The notes under the pieces are model-generated. The model was not told the origin of the DNA, made no database searches, and saw only the letters and a program-made list of their open reading frames with translations. Shown here piece after piece: positions 42,629 through 52,077 of a stretch of DNA of 64,000 bases. A program made the translations under genes and the position numbers. Origin of the DNA: Lachnoclostridium sp. UBA5725 (GTDB lineage: Bacteria > Bacillota > Clostridia > Lachnospirales > Lachnospiraceae). Where the stretch lies: positions 47,183-111,182 of the forward strand of contig DIGJ01000012.1 of the NCBI GenBank assembly GCA_002419585.1, written 5' to 3'. The first letter of the stretch is position 1, and the number at the start of each line of letters is the position of its first letter.

Positions 42629-43557
42629 TATTCTCCTTTGTTGAACAATGCATTTACAAAATCATCCGCATCGAATTTCTGTAAATCATCAATACTTTCC
42701 CCAATACCAATGTATTTTACTGGAATACCAAGCTCCGATTGAATTGCAATGGCAATTCCACCCTTGGCGGTTCCGTCTAGCTTTGTCAGAATAATTCCTG
42801 TGATTTCTGCCACTTCATTAAATTGTTTCGCTTGTGCCAGTGCATTTTGGCCCGTTGTTCCATCCAATACGACCAAAGTTTCGCGGTATGCATCTGGATA
42901 TTCTCGTTCCACGATACGATTAATCTTACGAAGCTCCTCCATTAAGTTTTTCTTATTATGGAGTCTTCCCGCTGTGTCACAGATTAAAATATCGGTATTT
43001 CTGGATTTTGCAGCTGTGACCGCATCGTATACAACCGCCGCTGGATCGGAACCCTCTTGCTGTGCAATAATTTCAACACCGGCACGATTCGCCCATTCTG
43101 TCAGCTGTTCAATGGCACCTGCACGGAAGGTATCTGCCGCTGCTACCATTACTTTTTTACCCTTGTCTTTTAATTGACCTGCAAGTTTTCCAACGGATGT
43201 CGTTTTACCTACCCCATTGACACCAATTAGCATAACAACAGATTTCCTATTTTCAAATTCATACGCATTTTCCTGCAATGACATCTGCGCTTTGATACTC
43301 TCAATCAAAAGTTCCTTACATTCCTTCGGCTCTTTGATATTGTTTTCTTTTACTTTCTTTTGCAATTCTTCAATAATAGCAGAGGTCGTATTGACTCCTA
43401 AGTCTGCCATGATTAGAATTTCTTCCAGTTCCTCATAAAAATCATCATCAATATTGGAAAACCCATTGAAAATTCCATCAATTCCACTGATGATATTATC
43501 TCTGGTCTTTGTTAATCCAGATACCAGTCGATTGAAAAAGCCTTTCTTTTCTCCCAT
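42628..43557 (-). CDS. ftsY: Signal recognition particle receptor FtsY
   Basis: 309-aa SRP-family GTPase that docks SRP-ribosome complexes at the membrane. The N-domain helices (residues ~1-85) are followed by the G domain: G1 GVNGVGKTTSVGKLAG, the insertion-box DTFRAGAIEQL, G3 DTAGRLHNKKNLMEEL, G4 TKLDGTAKGG and the closing GIGESIDDLQKFD. The acidic A domain of E. coli FtsY is absent, as in most Firmicutes. It follows smc by about 10 nt in the classic rnc-smc-ftsY operon. Confidence 0.98.
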   Translation of the reverse strand: MGEKKGFFNRLVSGLTKTRDNIISGIDGIFNGFSNIDDDFYEELEEILIMADLGVNTTSAIIEELQKKVKENNIKEPKECKELLIESIKAQMSLQENAYEFENRKSVVMLIGVNGVGKTTSVGKLAGQLKDKGKKVMVAAADTFRAGAIEQLTEWANRAGVEIIAQQEGSDPAAVVYDAVTAAKSRNTDILICDTAGRLHNKKNLMEELRKINRIVEREYPDAYRETLVVLDGTTGQNALAQAKQFNEVAEITGIILTKLDGTAKGGIAIAIQSELGIPVKYIGIGESIDDLQKFDADDFVNALFNKGE

Positions 43558-43566
43558 ATATGCCTC

Positions 43567-46500
43567 CTATTTGTCTAAGTCTTCTTCTAATAAATTAACA
43601 GATACCAGCGTCGAAACACCTTTTTCCTGCATGGTGATACCATATAAGCGGTCAGCAGCTGCCATGGTTCCACGACGATGCGTAATAACGATAAACTGAG
43701 TATCTTTTGTAAGCTTATGTAAGTATTTTGCGTAACGGGATACATTGGAATCATCCAATGCCGCTTCGATTTCATCGAGTAAGCAAAATGGTGATGGTTT
43801 TAGATTCTGAATGGCGAATAATAAAGAAATGGCCGTCAGTGCTTTTTCTCCACCCGAAAGCTGCATCATATTTTGCAGTTTCTTTCCTGGTGGCTGCGCG
43901 ATAATACGTATTCCTGCCTCAAGAATATCCTCGTCTTCTACCAGCTCAATTGTTCCTTTTCCACCGCCGAACATTTCCTTGAACACAATGTCAAACTGTG
44001 TTCTTATTTCCTCGAATTTCACAGCAAACTGCTTTCTCATTTCTTCATCCAGTTCGCTGATGATCTTTCTTAGCAATTCTTCCGATTCAATCAAATCATC
44101 ATGCTGCGTTTTTAGAAGGGTGTAGCGTTCGGACATATTTTTATAGTCTTCAATCGCATTTACGTTAACATCACCCAACGCGCGAATCTTATTTTTCAAT
44201 TCGCCCACCATTTTTTTCATCTGCTGATATGTTAAGTCCGTTTCTTGTTTCAAGCTATATGCCTTACTATAAGTAAGTTCATATTCATCCCACATATAGT
44301 TCATCTGGGTTTCTTGCTGCTCTGCGAATTTTTCCTTTTGATTGTTCAAACGGAACACTTCTTTATCCAACTCATTGATGCGGTTTGATAATTCTTCCCT
44401 CTTTGAGAAAAATGCCTTATGGTTTTTATCAATGGCTTCTTTTTCTTCGGAAATTGTTATGATTTCTGTTTCCAAAGAATGTATCAGCTCATCAAATTCT
44501 TTTACCGTGTCTTTTAAACGATTGATTTCTTCTTCTTTATCAAGAACTTGCGTATTCCCATCTAACATACCGTCAATCAATTCTTCCAATTCCATTGACA
44601 AGACTTTGATTTCATTTTGAATACGTTCCATGTTTTCAGTCACAAACTGTCCGCTTTGTTCTTTTGAAGAATAAGAAAGTTTTAATTCCTCCACTTTTTT
44701 ACGCTGTACGGATTCTTTTTCTTTCAATTCCTCCATGGATTTGTTTGAAGTTTCAATCTTTTCTTCATTTTCTCTGGCTTTTTCTTCGTCAATTCGTAAT
44801 GCGTCCTTTAATTTGTGAATGTCTTCCTTTAATTCACTTGCCTGGCCTTCAATTCCTGCATTTTCCTTCGCAATTTCCTCGAGCAATGATCGATTATTCT
44901 CTTTTTCCAGCACTGCCTGATCGTATTTCATTTTTATGGTATTTTGGCGAATAAAGAGTTCATGAAGCTTTTCTTTGTTCTCTTCCAACATAGCCTGTAA
45001 CGTTTCTGACTCTGTCCTGCTTTTTATCTCATTTTCGTCTAATACCTTCATTTGTTTGGATAGTTCATCAATTTTTTCCTGAAGGTCTTCCATCTCGCGA
45101 CGACGGCTGAGTAAATTACTTGAATTTTTATAGGCTCCACCAGACATGGAACCGCCTGGGCTAATTAAATCTCCTTCAATCGTAACCATTCGTAGGGATT
45201 GATGATATTTCTTAGCAATTAAAATCGCATGGTCAATATGATCCACCACTAACACTTTTCCAAGAAGGTATTCGACTAACCCATCAAACTTCTTTTCCGC
45301 ATTCACAAGAGAACTTGCTAGTCCAATGACACCTTCTTCTTTTAACGCATCTGTTGTTTGAAAACTACCACGGTTTGAAATCGTGGTCAGTGGCAAAAAG
45401 GTTGCTCGTCCAAATTTATTCTGCTTTAAATATCCAATCAGATTTTTTGCTGTCGATTCATTATCGGTTACAATATTTTGAATACTGCCTCCAAGTGCAG
45501 TCTCGATTGCGACCTCATAGCTTTTTTCTACTTTGATGATATCCGCTACTACACCAATAATTCCAGCATTTTTATCCTTTTGCTCCATGACGCGTTTGAT
45601 GCTCTGTCCATATCCATCGTAGCGTTCGGTAATATTCTTTAGGGAATCCAAACGGGATTGTTCTCTATGATAAGACTGTGAAGCTTCATTTTTCTGAGTT
45701 TGAATACGCGATTGATTTTCTTTTAATGCAATTTTATCTTTTTCAAATTCCTCATTGTTTGACTGAAGTACTCGGATCTTATCGGAAATGGATTGTAATG
45801 CTTCTTTTTCGTGCTCAATGTTTTCGTCAAAGGCTAATTCATTACTTTTATTCTTTAAAAGACGCTGGTTTAATTCTACTTTCTTAATATTACTTTGTTC
45901 TAGTATCGTTTCAAAGCGTTGAAGTCTTGATTTAATAGTAGCACTTTCATTTAAAGAGTCAATAATTTCTGCATTAAAATGTTCGATATTTTTACGAATT
46001 TCTTCAATATGGTCTTGCAAGGTAGTTAGTGATTTTTCTTCTTTTTGCTGTTCTTCAAAAATACCATCCAATCCATCTTTCATCAAAGCTTGTTTTTCCT
46101 GGTATTCTTGCAGTAATTGTGTTTTATTTTTGATATCTGCTTCTACCGACGCAACACGCTCTTTGTAATGCTCACTGTTTTGCTTTGTAGCAATAATCTG
46201 TTCATTTAGAACCTTTATTTCACCTTCTAGTTTTTCTTTGTTTATTTTACTTTCACTGGAAGCATTTTTCTTCTCATCCAAAAGAGCATTCAATTCTGCC
46301 ATGGTAATCTCAAGCTTTTCATACTCCTCTTTTGTTGCTTCGTAGCTTGTCCGTGATTCTTCTAAATCATTTTCAGCAATCGCAATCTTTCCGCTCACTT
46401 CCTCTAGCCCGGAATGAATGCGGTCATATTCTTGCAAAAACATAGCAACATCTAACTGTTTTAACTCATCACGTAATCCTAGATATTCTTTTGCGACAAT

Positions 46501-47127
46501 GGATTGCTTTTCAAGCGGAACAATTTGTGTTTCGATTACATTCAAGATATCATTAATTCGGCACAGATTTTGATGTTCCGACTCTAAATTCTTCTCTGCC
46601 GCAGCTTTTCTCTTTTTATACTTTACAATACCTGCAGCTTCATCAAAAAGTTCTCTTCGCTCTTCTGGCTTGCCACTTAATATCTTATCAATCTGACCCT
46701 GTCCGATAATGGAATACCCTTCTTTTCCAATACCGGTATCTAAAAATAGTTCCTGAACATCACGAAGCCTGCAACTACTTCCATTTAATAAATATTCACT
46801 CTCACCGGAACGATATACTCGTCTGGCTACGGTTACCTCCTCATAAGATGTTGCTAATTTATGATCCGAATTATCCAACGTTATCGCGACATACGCAAAT
46901 CCCTGTGGCTTTCGAAGCTGTGTCCCAGAGAAAATGACATCCTCCATCTTGCTTCCACGAAGCTGCTTTGCGCTTTGTTCACCAAGTACCCAGCGAACCG
47001 CATCCGCAACATTACTCTTTCCGCTTCCATTGGGTCCCACAATAGCGGTAATTCCGTTATGAAATTCAAATACCAATTTGTGCGCAAACGATTTGAAGCC
47101 ATGAACCTCTATGCTTTTTAAATACAT
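43567..47127 (-). CDS. smc: Chromosome segregation ATPase SMC
   Basis: 1186-aa structural maintenance of chromosomes protein. Walker A is GPNGSGKSNVADAVRWVLGE (from residue 31), followed by two long coiled coils flanking a hinge at about residues 515-640 (GYGQSIKRVMEQ, 'GVIGLASSLV', SPGGSMSGG). The ABC signature MQLSGGEKALTAISLLFA and Walker B FCLLDEIEAALDD lie near the C-terminus, with the D- and H-loops after. The length is normal. It works with ScpA/ScpB, which are not in the window. It starts 17 nt after rnc. Confidence 0.98.
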   Translation of the reverse strand: MYLKSIEVHGFKSFAHKLVFEFHNGITAIVGPNGSGKSNVADAVRWVLGEQSAKQLRGSKMEDVIFSGTQLRKPQGFAYVAITLDNSDHKLATSYEEVTVARRVYRSGESEYLLNGSSCRLRDVQELFLDTGIGKEGYSIIGQGQIDKILSGKPEERRELFDEAAGIVKYKKRKAAAEKNLESEHQNLCRINDILNVIETQIVPLEKQSIVAKEYLGLRDELKQLDVAMFLQEYDRIHSGLEEVSGKIAIAENDLEESRTSYEATKEEYEKLEITMAELNALLDEKKNASSESKINKEKLEGEIKVLNEQIIATKQNSEHYKERVASVEADIKNKTQLLQEYQEKQALMKDGLDGIFEEQQKEEKSLTTLQDHIEEIRKNIEHFNAEIIDSLNESATIKSRLQRFETILEQSNIKKVELNQRLLKNKSNELAFDENIEHEKEALQSISDKIRVLQSNNEEFEKDKIALKENQSRIQTQKNEASQSYHREQSRLDSLKNITERYDGYGQSIKRVMEQKDKNAGIIGVVADIIKVEKSYEVAIETALGGSIQNIVTDNESTAKNLIGYLKQNKFGRATFLPLTTISNRGSFQTTDALKEEGVIGLASSLVNAEKKFDGLVEYLLGKVLVVDHIDHAILIAKKYHQSLRMVTIEGDLISPGGSMSGGAYKNSSNLLSRRREMEDLQEKIDELSKQMKVLDENEIKSRTESETLQAMLEENKEKLHELFIRQNTIKMKYDQAVLEKENNRSLLEEIAKENAGIEGQASELKEDIHKLKDALRIDEEKARENEEKIETSNKSMEELKEKESVQRKKVEELKLSYSSKEQSGQFVTENMERIQNEIKVLSMELEELIDGMLDGNTQVLDKEEEINRLKDTVKEFDELIHSLETEIITISEEKEAIDKNHKAFFSKREELSNRINELDKEVFRLNNQKEKFAEQQETQMNYMWDEYELTYSKAYSLKQETDLTYQQMKKMVGELKNKIRALGDVNVNAIEDYKNMSERYTLLKTQHDDLIESEELLRKIISELDEEMRKQFAVKFEEIRTQFDIVFKEMFGGGKGTIELVEDEDILEAGIRIIAQPPGKKLQNMMQLSGGEKALTAISLLFAIQNLKPSPFCLLDEIEAALDDSNVSRYAKYLHKLTKDTQFIVITHRRGTMAAADRLYGITMQEKGVSTLVSVNLLEEDLDK

Positions 47128-47144
47128 TATAAACTCCTATCCCT

Positions 47145-47840
47145 CTATTTTGCCTGTAACTTAAGAATTGCCTTATATGCAGCTTCCTGCTCGGCCGCTT
47201 TCTTCGTTTTTCCAACTCCTACAGACAATTTTTCTTCTCCAAGAAGTGCCTCAACGGTAAATTTTTTATTATGATCTGGTCCTTCTTCACCAATTAGATG
47301 ATATTGCAATACCTCTTTTGACATTCCTTGAATCATTTCCTGCAAGATGGTCTTACTATCATAAAAGAGTTTTTTCTTATCGATATCATTCAAAATAAAA
47401 TGATTGATAAATTCTTTTGCACTAGTAAAACCACCATCTAAATAGATTGCACCAATCGTCGCTTCCAGTGCATCCGAAAGAATCGAATCTCTTTCTCTTC
47501 CGCCAGTTGCATCTTCTCCTTTACCAAGCAGCAGGTACTCTCCTAAATTAATATCTCTTGCACAAAATGCTAACGTTGGTTCACATACCATACTTGCACG
47601 AAGTTTTGTTAGTTCACCCTCATGCATGGTTTTATACTCCATATAAATAAATTCACTCGAAACTAATTCAAGCACTGCATCCCCTAAAAACTCTAATCTT
47701 TCATTATTTGCAAGCTTGTTCATATGCTTTTCATTTGCGTAAGAACTGTGCATCAATGCCTGCTTTAAGAAATTTTCATTTTTGAAGGAATATCCGATTG
47801 TTTCCTGAAAACATCTAATTCTTTCTTTTAAATTAGCCAT
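47145..47840 (-). CDS. rnc: Ribonuclease III
   Basis: 231-aa double-strand-specific endoribonuclease for rRNA precursor and mRNA processing. The signature NERLEFLGDAVLELV is at about residues 45-59, the second acidic cluster is DALEATIGAIYLDGG, and the C-terminal dsRBD (ILQEMIQGM ... VGVGKTKKAAEQEAAYKAI) is complete. It is upstream of smc and ftsY. A hairpin terminator separates it from acpP, so rnc-smc-ftsY may have a promoter of its own or depend on read-through. Confidence 0.97.
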   Translation of the reverse strand: MANLKERIRCFQETIGYSFKNENFLKQALMHSSYANEKHMNKLANNERLEFLGDAVLELVSSEFIYMEYKTMHEGELTKLRASMVCEPTLAFCARDINLGEYLLLGKGEDATGGRERDSILSDALEATIGAIYLDGGFTSAKEFINHFILNDIDKKKLFYDSKTILQEMIQGMSKEVLQYHLIGEEGPDHNKKFTVEALLGEEKLSVGVGKTKKAAEQEAAYKAILKLQAK

Positions 47841-47871
47841 GTAACCACCTCATCCCTTATCTTGCTAAAAA

Positions 47872-47903
47872 TTCAGTCAATTGGCAAATACCAATTGACT
47901 GAA
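47872..47903 (-). terminator. Terminator between acpP and rnc
   Basis: A perfect 13-bp stem (TTCAGTCAATTGG with CCAATTGACTGAA) encloses a 6-nt loop and is followed on the minus strand by TTTTTAGC. It lies 40 nt beyond the acpP stop. Confidence 0.88.
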
Positions 47904-47942
47904 ATAATCTTTCCTATACATAATCTTCTATTAAAAAATGTA

Positions 47943-48173
47943 TTAGCTGAGTGCATTTTTAATTTGATCTACAGCATCACTTACCGTTATGATATTCTCA
48001 GCAGCTTCATTTGCAATTTCGATATCGAATTCTTCTTCAATTCCCATGATAATCTGGAATACATCTAAGGAATCTGCTCCTAAATCATCAACGAAAGTAG
48101 TTTCCATTTTAATTTCGTCAGCTTCAACATTTAATACTTCACCAATAATTTTTTGTAATTTTTCAAATTCCAT
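47943..48173 (-). CDS. acpP: Acyl carrier protein
   Basis: 76-aa ACP. The phosphopantetheine Ser is Ser35 in DDLGADSLDVFQIIMGIEEEF, the usual Asp-Ser-Leu motif with Asp instead of the more common Glu at the next position. The four-helix acidic composition and length are normal. The start at 48173 follows AAAGGTG 6 nt upstream. It is directly downstream of plsX (15-nt gap), linking phospholipid and fatty-acid synthesis, and its transcript probably ends at the terminator at 47872. Confidence 0.96.
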   Translation of the reverse strand: MEFEKLQKIIGEVLNVEADEIKMETTFVDDLGADSLDVFQIIMGIEEEFDIEIANEAAENIITVSDAVDQIKNALS

Positions 48174-48188
48174 AATAATCACCTTTCT

Positions 48189-49199
48189 CTATCCATTTAT
48201 TGTAATATTATTTTTGATTTTGTCATTTATGTTTTGTTTTTTAAAAGATATACATTGAATAATGGAATTTTTTATTTCATTACTCTTGGAACTACCATGT
48301 GTCTTTACCACGAGTCCATTTAATCCTAGAAGTGGAGCACCACCATACTGGGAGGCATCAAATGTTTTTAATGTCTTCTTCAATGCAGGTTTTACTAAAA
48401 TAGCTCCTATCTTACTTCGAAGATTAGTCATCATTCCTCCTTTAATTTTTTGAACCAAAGCTCCACCTAAGCCTTCATATAATTTAAGAATTACATTTCC
48501 TGTAAAAGCTTCACATACAATTACATCCGCTTCGCCGTATGGAATGTTTCTTGCTTCAATGCTGCCAATAAAGTTAATCTCTTTACAATCCTTTAATAGT
48601 GGGAAGGTTTCCTTTACTAACGCATTTCCTTTTTCTTCTTCTGCACCAATATTTACAATCGCAACTCTTGGATTTTTAATACCAACAACGTGTTCCATAT
48701 AAACGGAACCCATTTTTGCAAACTGTACCAAGTGAGAAGATCTTGCATCCACATTGGCTCCGCAATCAATTAAAAGGGAAACGCCGTTAATCGTTGGAAT
48801 CAATGGTGCAAGTGGTGGTCGTTCTACCCCTTTAATTCTTCCAACAATAAGTTGTCCTCCGACTAATACTGCTCCGGTACTGCCAGCGGATACGAATGCA
48901 TCAGCCTGACCATGCTTAACCAAATTGAGTGCAACAACAATGGAGGAATCTTTCTTGCTTCGAATTGCCATAACTGGTGCTTCGTCATTGGTAATCACTT
49001 CCTTGGCAGGAACAACTTCGATAAGCTCTTTATCGTAAGAATATTTTTCTAATTCTTTCCTTATTGTTGCTTCTTTTCCTACTAAAAACACTTTAATTTC
49101 TTTGCTTTCATTTACAGCTTCGACTGCACCTTTTACAATTTCTGCCGGTGCATTATCACCACCCATTGCATCCACTGCAACTTTAACCAACTCTTGCAT
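48189..49199 (-). CDS. plsX: Phosphate acyltransferase PlsX
   Basis: 336-aa enzyme that converts acyl-ACP to acyl-phosphate for PlsY. Diagnostic segments are VAVDAMGGDNAP at the N-terminus, FVSAGSTGAVLVGG, PPLAPLIPTINGVSLLIDCGANVD and EAFTGNVILKLYEGLGG. Length is normal. GGAG lies 7 nt before the ATG. It heads the plsX-acpP unit; fapR or rpmF, often upstream, are not present here. Confidence 0.97.
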   Translation of the reverse strand: MQELVKVAVDAMGGDNAPAEIVKGAVEAVNESKEIKVFLVGKEATIRKELEKYSYDKELIEVVPAKEVITNDEAPVMAIRSKKDSSIVVALNLVKHGQADAFVSAGSTGAVLVGGQLIVGRIKGVERPPLAPLIPTINGVSLLIDCGANVDARSSHLVQFAKMGSVYMEHVVGIKNPRVAIVNIGAEEEKGNALVKETFPLLKDCKEINFIGSIEARNIPYGEADVIVCEAFTGNVILKLYEGLGGALVQKIKGGMMTNLRSKIGAILVKPALKKTLKTFDASQYGGAPLLGLNGLVVKTHGSSKSNEIKNSIIQCISFKKQNINDKIKNNITING

Positions 49200-49296
49200 T
49201 TTTTATCTCCAATCAGCATTGTGTCTACTTACATAATATACTAGATAGCTTTCTAAAAATCAACATGTAATTTGAATTTCCTTGACAACATAAAAT

Positions 49297-49326
49297 AAGG
49301 GTGCAGTCCAAATGAACCGCACCCTT
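49297..49326 (-). terminator. Terminator of cheR
   Basis: AAGGGTGC (49297-49304) pairs with GCACCCTT (49319-49326); the minus-strand transcript continues ATTTTATG. It lies 16 nt past the cheR stop and upstream of plsX. Confidence 0.85.
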
Positions 49327-49341
49327 TTATAACTCGATAAA

Positions 49342-50124
49342 TTATACTTTTCGATAGAAAAAAGACTTTTGAGCAGTATAACCTAAATTCTGTGGTTGAA
49401 TGATTTGTTCGGTACTTCCAACAAATAATATACCATCTTTTTTCATTGCTTCATTGAACTTCGCATATATTTCTGTTTTTGCTTCTTCGGTAAAGTAGAT
49501 TAAAACATTACGACAAACAATCAAATCACAATTGGTAGGATACGGATCTTTGAGCAAATTGTGTTGTTTGAATTCAACACAAGACTTAATTTTATCCGAA
49601 ATCTGAAATGTCTTATCATTGATTTGCGTAAAATACTCTTTTACAAATTCGTTCGGCAGACCCTTCAGACTCTTTTCATTGTAAAGACCCAGTTGTGCCT
49701 TTTCAAGAACCTGCTTATCGATATCCGTTGCAATAATTTTGATATTGCTAAGTGGCATCAATTTAGAGAGTAACATAACCAAAGAATATGGTTCGTCACC
49801 AGTCGAACAAGCTGCACTCCATATCTTAAGTTTTTTCCCAAAACGATCAAACAACTGTGGTAAAATCTCATGTTCCAATGCTACCCATTGTTCGGGATTA
49901 CGATAAAACTCCGATACGTTTATAGTAAGGTAATTTACAAATTCATCAAATACTACCTTGTCTGTTTTAAGAAGCTTTACATAGTCATCATAATTCGTCA
50001 CAGAATGTTTACCAATTAAGGCATCAATTCTACGTTTCATCTGACGCTCTTTGTATGCATTTAAGTCAATCTTAGTCAAACGAAATACTTCGCTTTTAAA
50101 TCCTTCGTAGTCAAGTGTCATCAT
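49342..50124 (-). CDS. cheR: Chemotaxis protein methyltransferase CheR, orphan
   Basis: 260-aa SAM-dependent methyltransferase that methylates glutamates of chemoreceptors. The N-terminal helical domain with 'YKERQMKRRIDALIGKH' is followed by the catalytic domain: EFYRNPEQW, the SAM motif IWSAACSTGDEPYSLVMLL, 'IIATDIDKQVLEKA' and CRNVLIYFTEEAK. It has no TPR extension. No other chemotaxis gene is near. It follows rpsA by 26 nt and ends at its own terminator. AAAGGGTG is close to two adjacent ATGs at 50124 and 50121; either could be used. Confidence 0.95.
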   Translation of the reverse strand: MMTLDYEGFKSEVFRLTKIDLNAYKERQMKRRIDALIGKHSVTNYDDYVKLLKTDKVVFDEFVNYLTINVSEFYRNPEQWVALEHEILPQLFDRFGKKLKIWSAACSTGDEPYSLVMLLSKLMPLSNIKIIATDIDKQVLEKAQLGLYNEKSLKGLPNEFVKEYFTQINDKTFQISDKIKSCVEFKQHNLLKDPYPTNCDLIVCRNVLIYFTEEAKTEIYAKFNEAMKKDGILFVGSTEQIIQPQNLGYTAQKSFFYRKV

Positions 50125-50150
50125 AACACCCTTTCATTAGTGGATTCGAA

Positions 50151-51233
50151 TTACTCTTCTGTAGTTGTTGTTTCTTCTTCTGGAGCGAATAAAGCTTTGA
50201 CGCTGATGCTGATTTTTCTTTCTTCATGATTGAAGTCAACGATCTTAGCTTCGATTTCCTGTCCAACTTTTAATACGTCAGATGGTTTTTCAACATGATC
50301 TTTTGAAATCTGTGAAACATGAAGCAATGCATCTACTCCTGGCTCCAATTCAACAAATGCACCAAAATCAGTCATACGAGCAACTCTACCATTTACAACA
50401 GTGCCCACTGCAAATTTTTCTTCTGCATTTAACCAAGGATTTGTATTTACAAATTTTAAGCTTAATGCAACTTTATCTCCCTGAATGTCTTTTATAAGAA
50501 CATTTACAGTATCGCCAACTTTGAAGACTTTTTTAGGATTTTCAACACGTCCCCAGGACATTTCGGAAATGTGTAATAAACCATCAAGTCCACCTAAATC
50601 AATAAATGCACCAAAATCAGTAACATTTTTTACAGTACCTTCAACCGTATCACCTACGCTGATTTTTGCAAATAATTCTTTTTGTAATTCTTTCTTCTTT
50701 GCAACTAATAACTGTTTACGATCTCCAATGATTCTTCTTCTCTTTGGATTGAATTCGCTAATTACAAATTCAATTTCTAGATCTTTGTATTTTGAAAGAT
50801 CTTTTTCATAAGAATCCGATACTAAGCTAGCTGGAATAAATACTCTAGCTTCATCAATAATTACACTTAAGCCACCATCTAATACTGCAGCTACTTTTGC
50901 TTTTAAAACTTCTTTATTTTCAAAAGCTTCTTCTAATTTCTTATTTCCTTTTTCTGCTGCTAATCTCTTGTAAGTAAGAAGAACTTGTCCTTCTCCGTCG
51001 TTTACTTTGAGAACTTTAGCCTGCATTGTGTCTCCAACTTTTGCTACGGTTGTTAAATCAACATTTGGTGTATTGGTATATTCACTTCTTGTAATAATAC
51101 CATCAGCCTTGTAGCCAATATTTAAGATGATCTCGTCTTCTTTTACACCGATTACCGTGCCTTCTACTACCTCTCCATTATAAATTGTTACTAATGATTC
51201 TTCCAATAACTGTTCAAAACTCATTTCTGACAT
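50151..51233 (-). CDS. rpsA: 30S ribosomal protein S1 homologue, four S1 domains
   Basis: 360-aa RNA-binding protein with four S1 repeats: about residues 18-90 (NGEVVEGTVIGV), 105-175 (LKAKVAAVLDGGLSVIID), 190-262 (GDTVEGTVKNVTDFGAFIDLGG) and 275-348 (GTVVNGRVARMTDFGAFVEL). The last two are the most canonical. Clostridial S1 proteins are shorter than the six-domain E. coli protein. The start at 51233 lies inside the ispH 3' end (13-nt overlap, different frame) with GGAGG 10 nt upstream. In many Clostridia ispH and rpsA are one fused gene; here they are separate but coupled. Confidence 0.93.
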   Translation of the reverse strand: MSEMSFEQLLEESLVTIYNGEVVEGTVIGVKEDEIILNIGYKADGIITRSEYTNTPNVDLTTVAKVGDTMQAKVLKVNDGEGQVLLTYKRLAAEKGNKKLEEAFENKEVLKAKVAAVLDGGLSVIIDEARVFIPASLVSDSYEKDLSKYKDLEIEFVISEFNPKRRRIIGDRKQLLVAKKKELQKELFAKISVGDTVEGTVKNVTDFGAFIDLGGLDGLLHISEMSWGRVENPKKVFKVGDTVNVLIKDIQGDKVALSLKFVNTNPWLNAEEKFAVGTVVNGRVARMTDFGAFVELEPGVDALLHVSQISKDHVEKPSDVLKVGQEIEAKIVDFNHEERKISISVKALFAPEEETTTTEE

Positions 51234-52075
51234 GCTATTTGAACCTCCTTGATAATATTGTTTGGGGTCGATGCCCCTGCGGTAATACCCACGCTACGAA
51301 ACGATCTCAACTTGTTTAAATCTAGGTCAACGAGTGTCTGTATATAATAAGTATCGTCACATTCTTCCTTACAGATTTCATAAAGCTTCCGTGTATTCGA
51401 ACTCTGTTTACCACCAATTACAATCATAGCGTCACAAACCTTAGCAAGATCCCTCGCTTCCGTCTGGCGCTCCTCTGTAGCGTTACAAATTGTATTTAAA
51501 GCAAGTATATCATAACCCTTTTTCGAAATAATTTCAACTATATCTTTAAATTTCTTGTAATTAAATGTCGTTTGGGATACAACTAGTACAGATTCATCCT
51601 TAGGTATCTCGCACTTTTTTGCCTCTTCCACGTTTCCAATTACGAGGTATTTTTCTCCACTCCAGCCCTTGATTCCTTCGACTTCTGGGTGTCCATCATT
51701 ACCAATAATAATAACGGTATAGCCCTCCGTACTTTTTTTCTCTACATTATTGTGAATTTTCTTTACAAAGGGACAGGTAGCATCAATTATTTCAAATCCA
51801 CTGTCTTTAATATACTCATATTCACTTTTTGAAATACCATGAGAGCGAATAATAATAATTCCTTTTTCCAGTGTAGGGATTTCATCGAGTGAATCAATCA
51901 CCGAAACACCTTTATTCCTTAAATCATTCACAACTTCATCATTATGAATGATCGGTCCATAGGTGTACACCTTTTTTCCTTTACCGATTGCGTCATAAAC
52001 AACGTCAACGGCCCGCTTCACTCCAAAACAAAATCCTGCACTATCTGCTAATTGTACGTTCAAGATATTCTCCAA
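51221..52075 (-). CDS. ispH: 4-hydroxy-3-methylbut-2-enyl diphosphate reductase
   Basis: 284-aa iron-sulfur enzyme making IPP and DMAPP in the last step of the MEP isoprenoid pathway. The three cluster cysteines are Cys16 (SAGFCFGVKRAV), Cys101 (DATCPFVKK) and Cys197 (NTICNATEERQ). Other family motifs are RSHGISK, IIGNDGHPEV and the C-terminal GITAGASTPNNII. It sits between cmk and rpsA in the order common in Clostridia. Only 2 nt separate it from the cmk stop side and 13 nt overlap rpsA. Confidence 0.97.
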   Translation of the reverse strand: MENILNVQLADSAGFCFGVKRAVDVVYDAIGKGKKVYTYGPIIHNDEVVNDLRNKGVSVIDSLDEIPTLEKGIIIIRSHGISKSEYEYIKDSGFEIIDATCPFVKKIHNNVEKKSTEGYTVIIIGNDGHPEVEGIKGWSGEKYLVIGNVEEAKKCEIPKDESVLVVSQTTFNYKKFKDIVEIISKKGYDILALNTICNATEERQTEARDLAKVCDAMIVIGGKQSSNTRKLYEICKEECDDTYYIQTLVDLDLNKLRSFRSVGITAGASTPNNIIKEVQIACQK

Positions 52076-52077
52076 TC

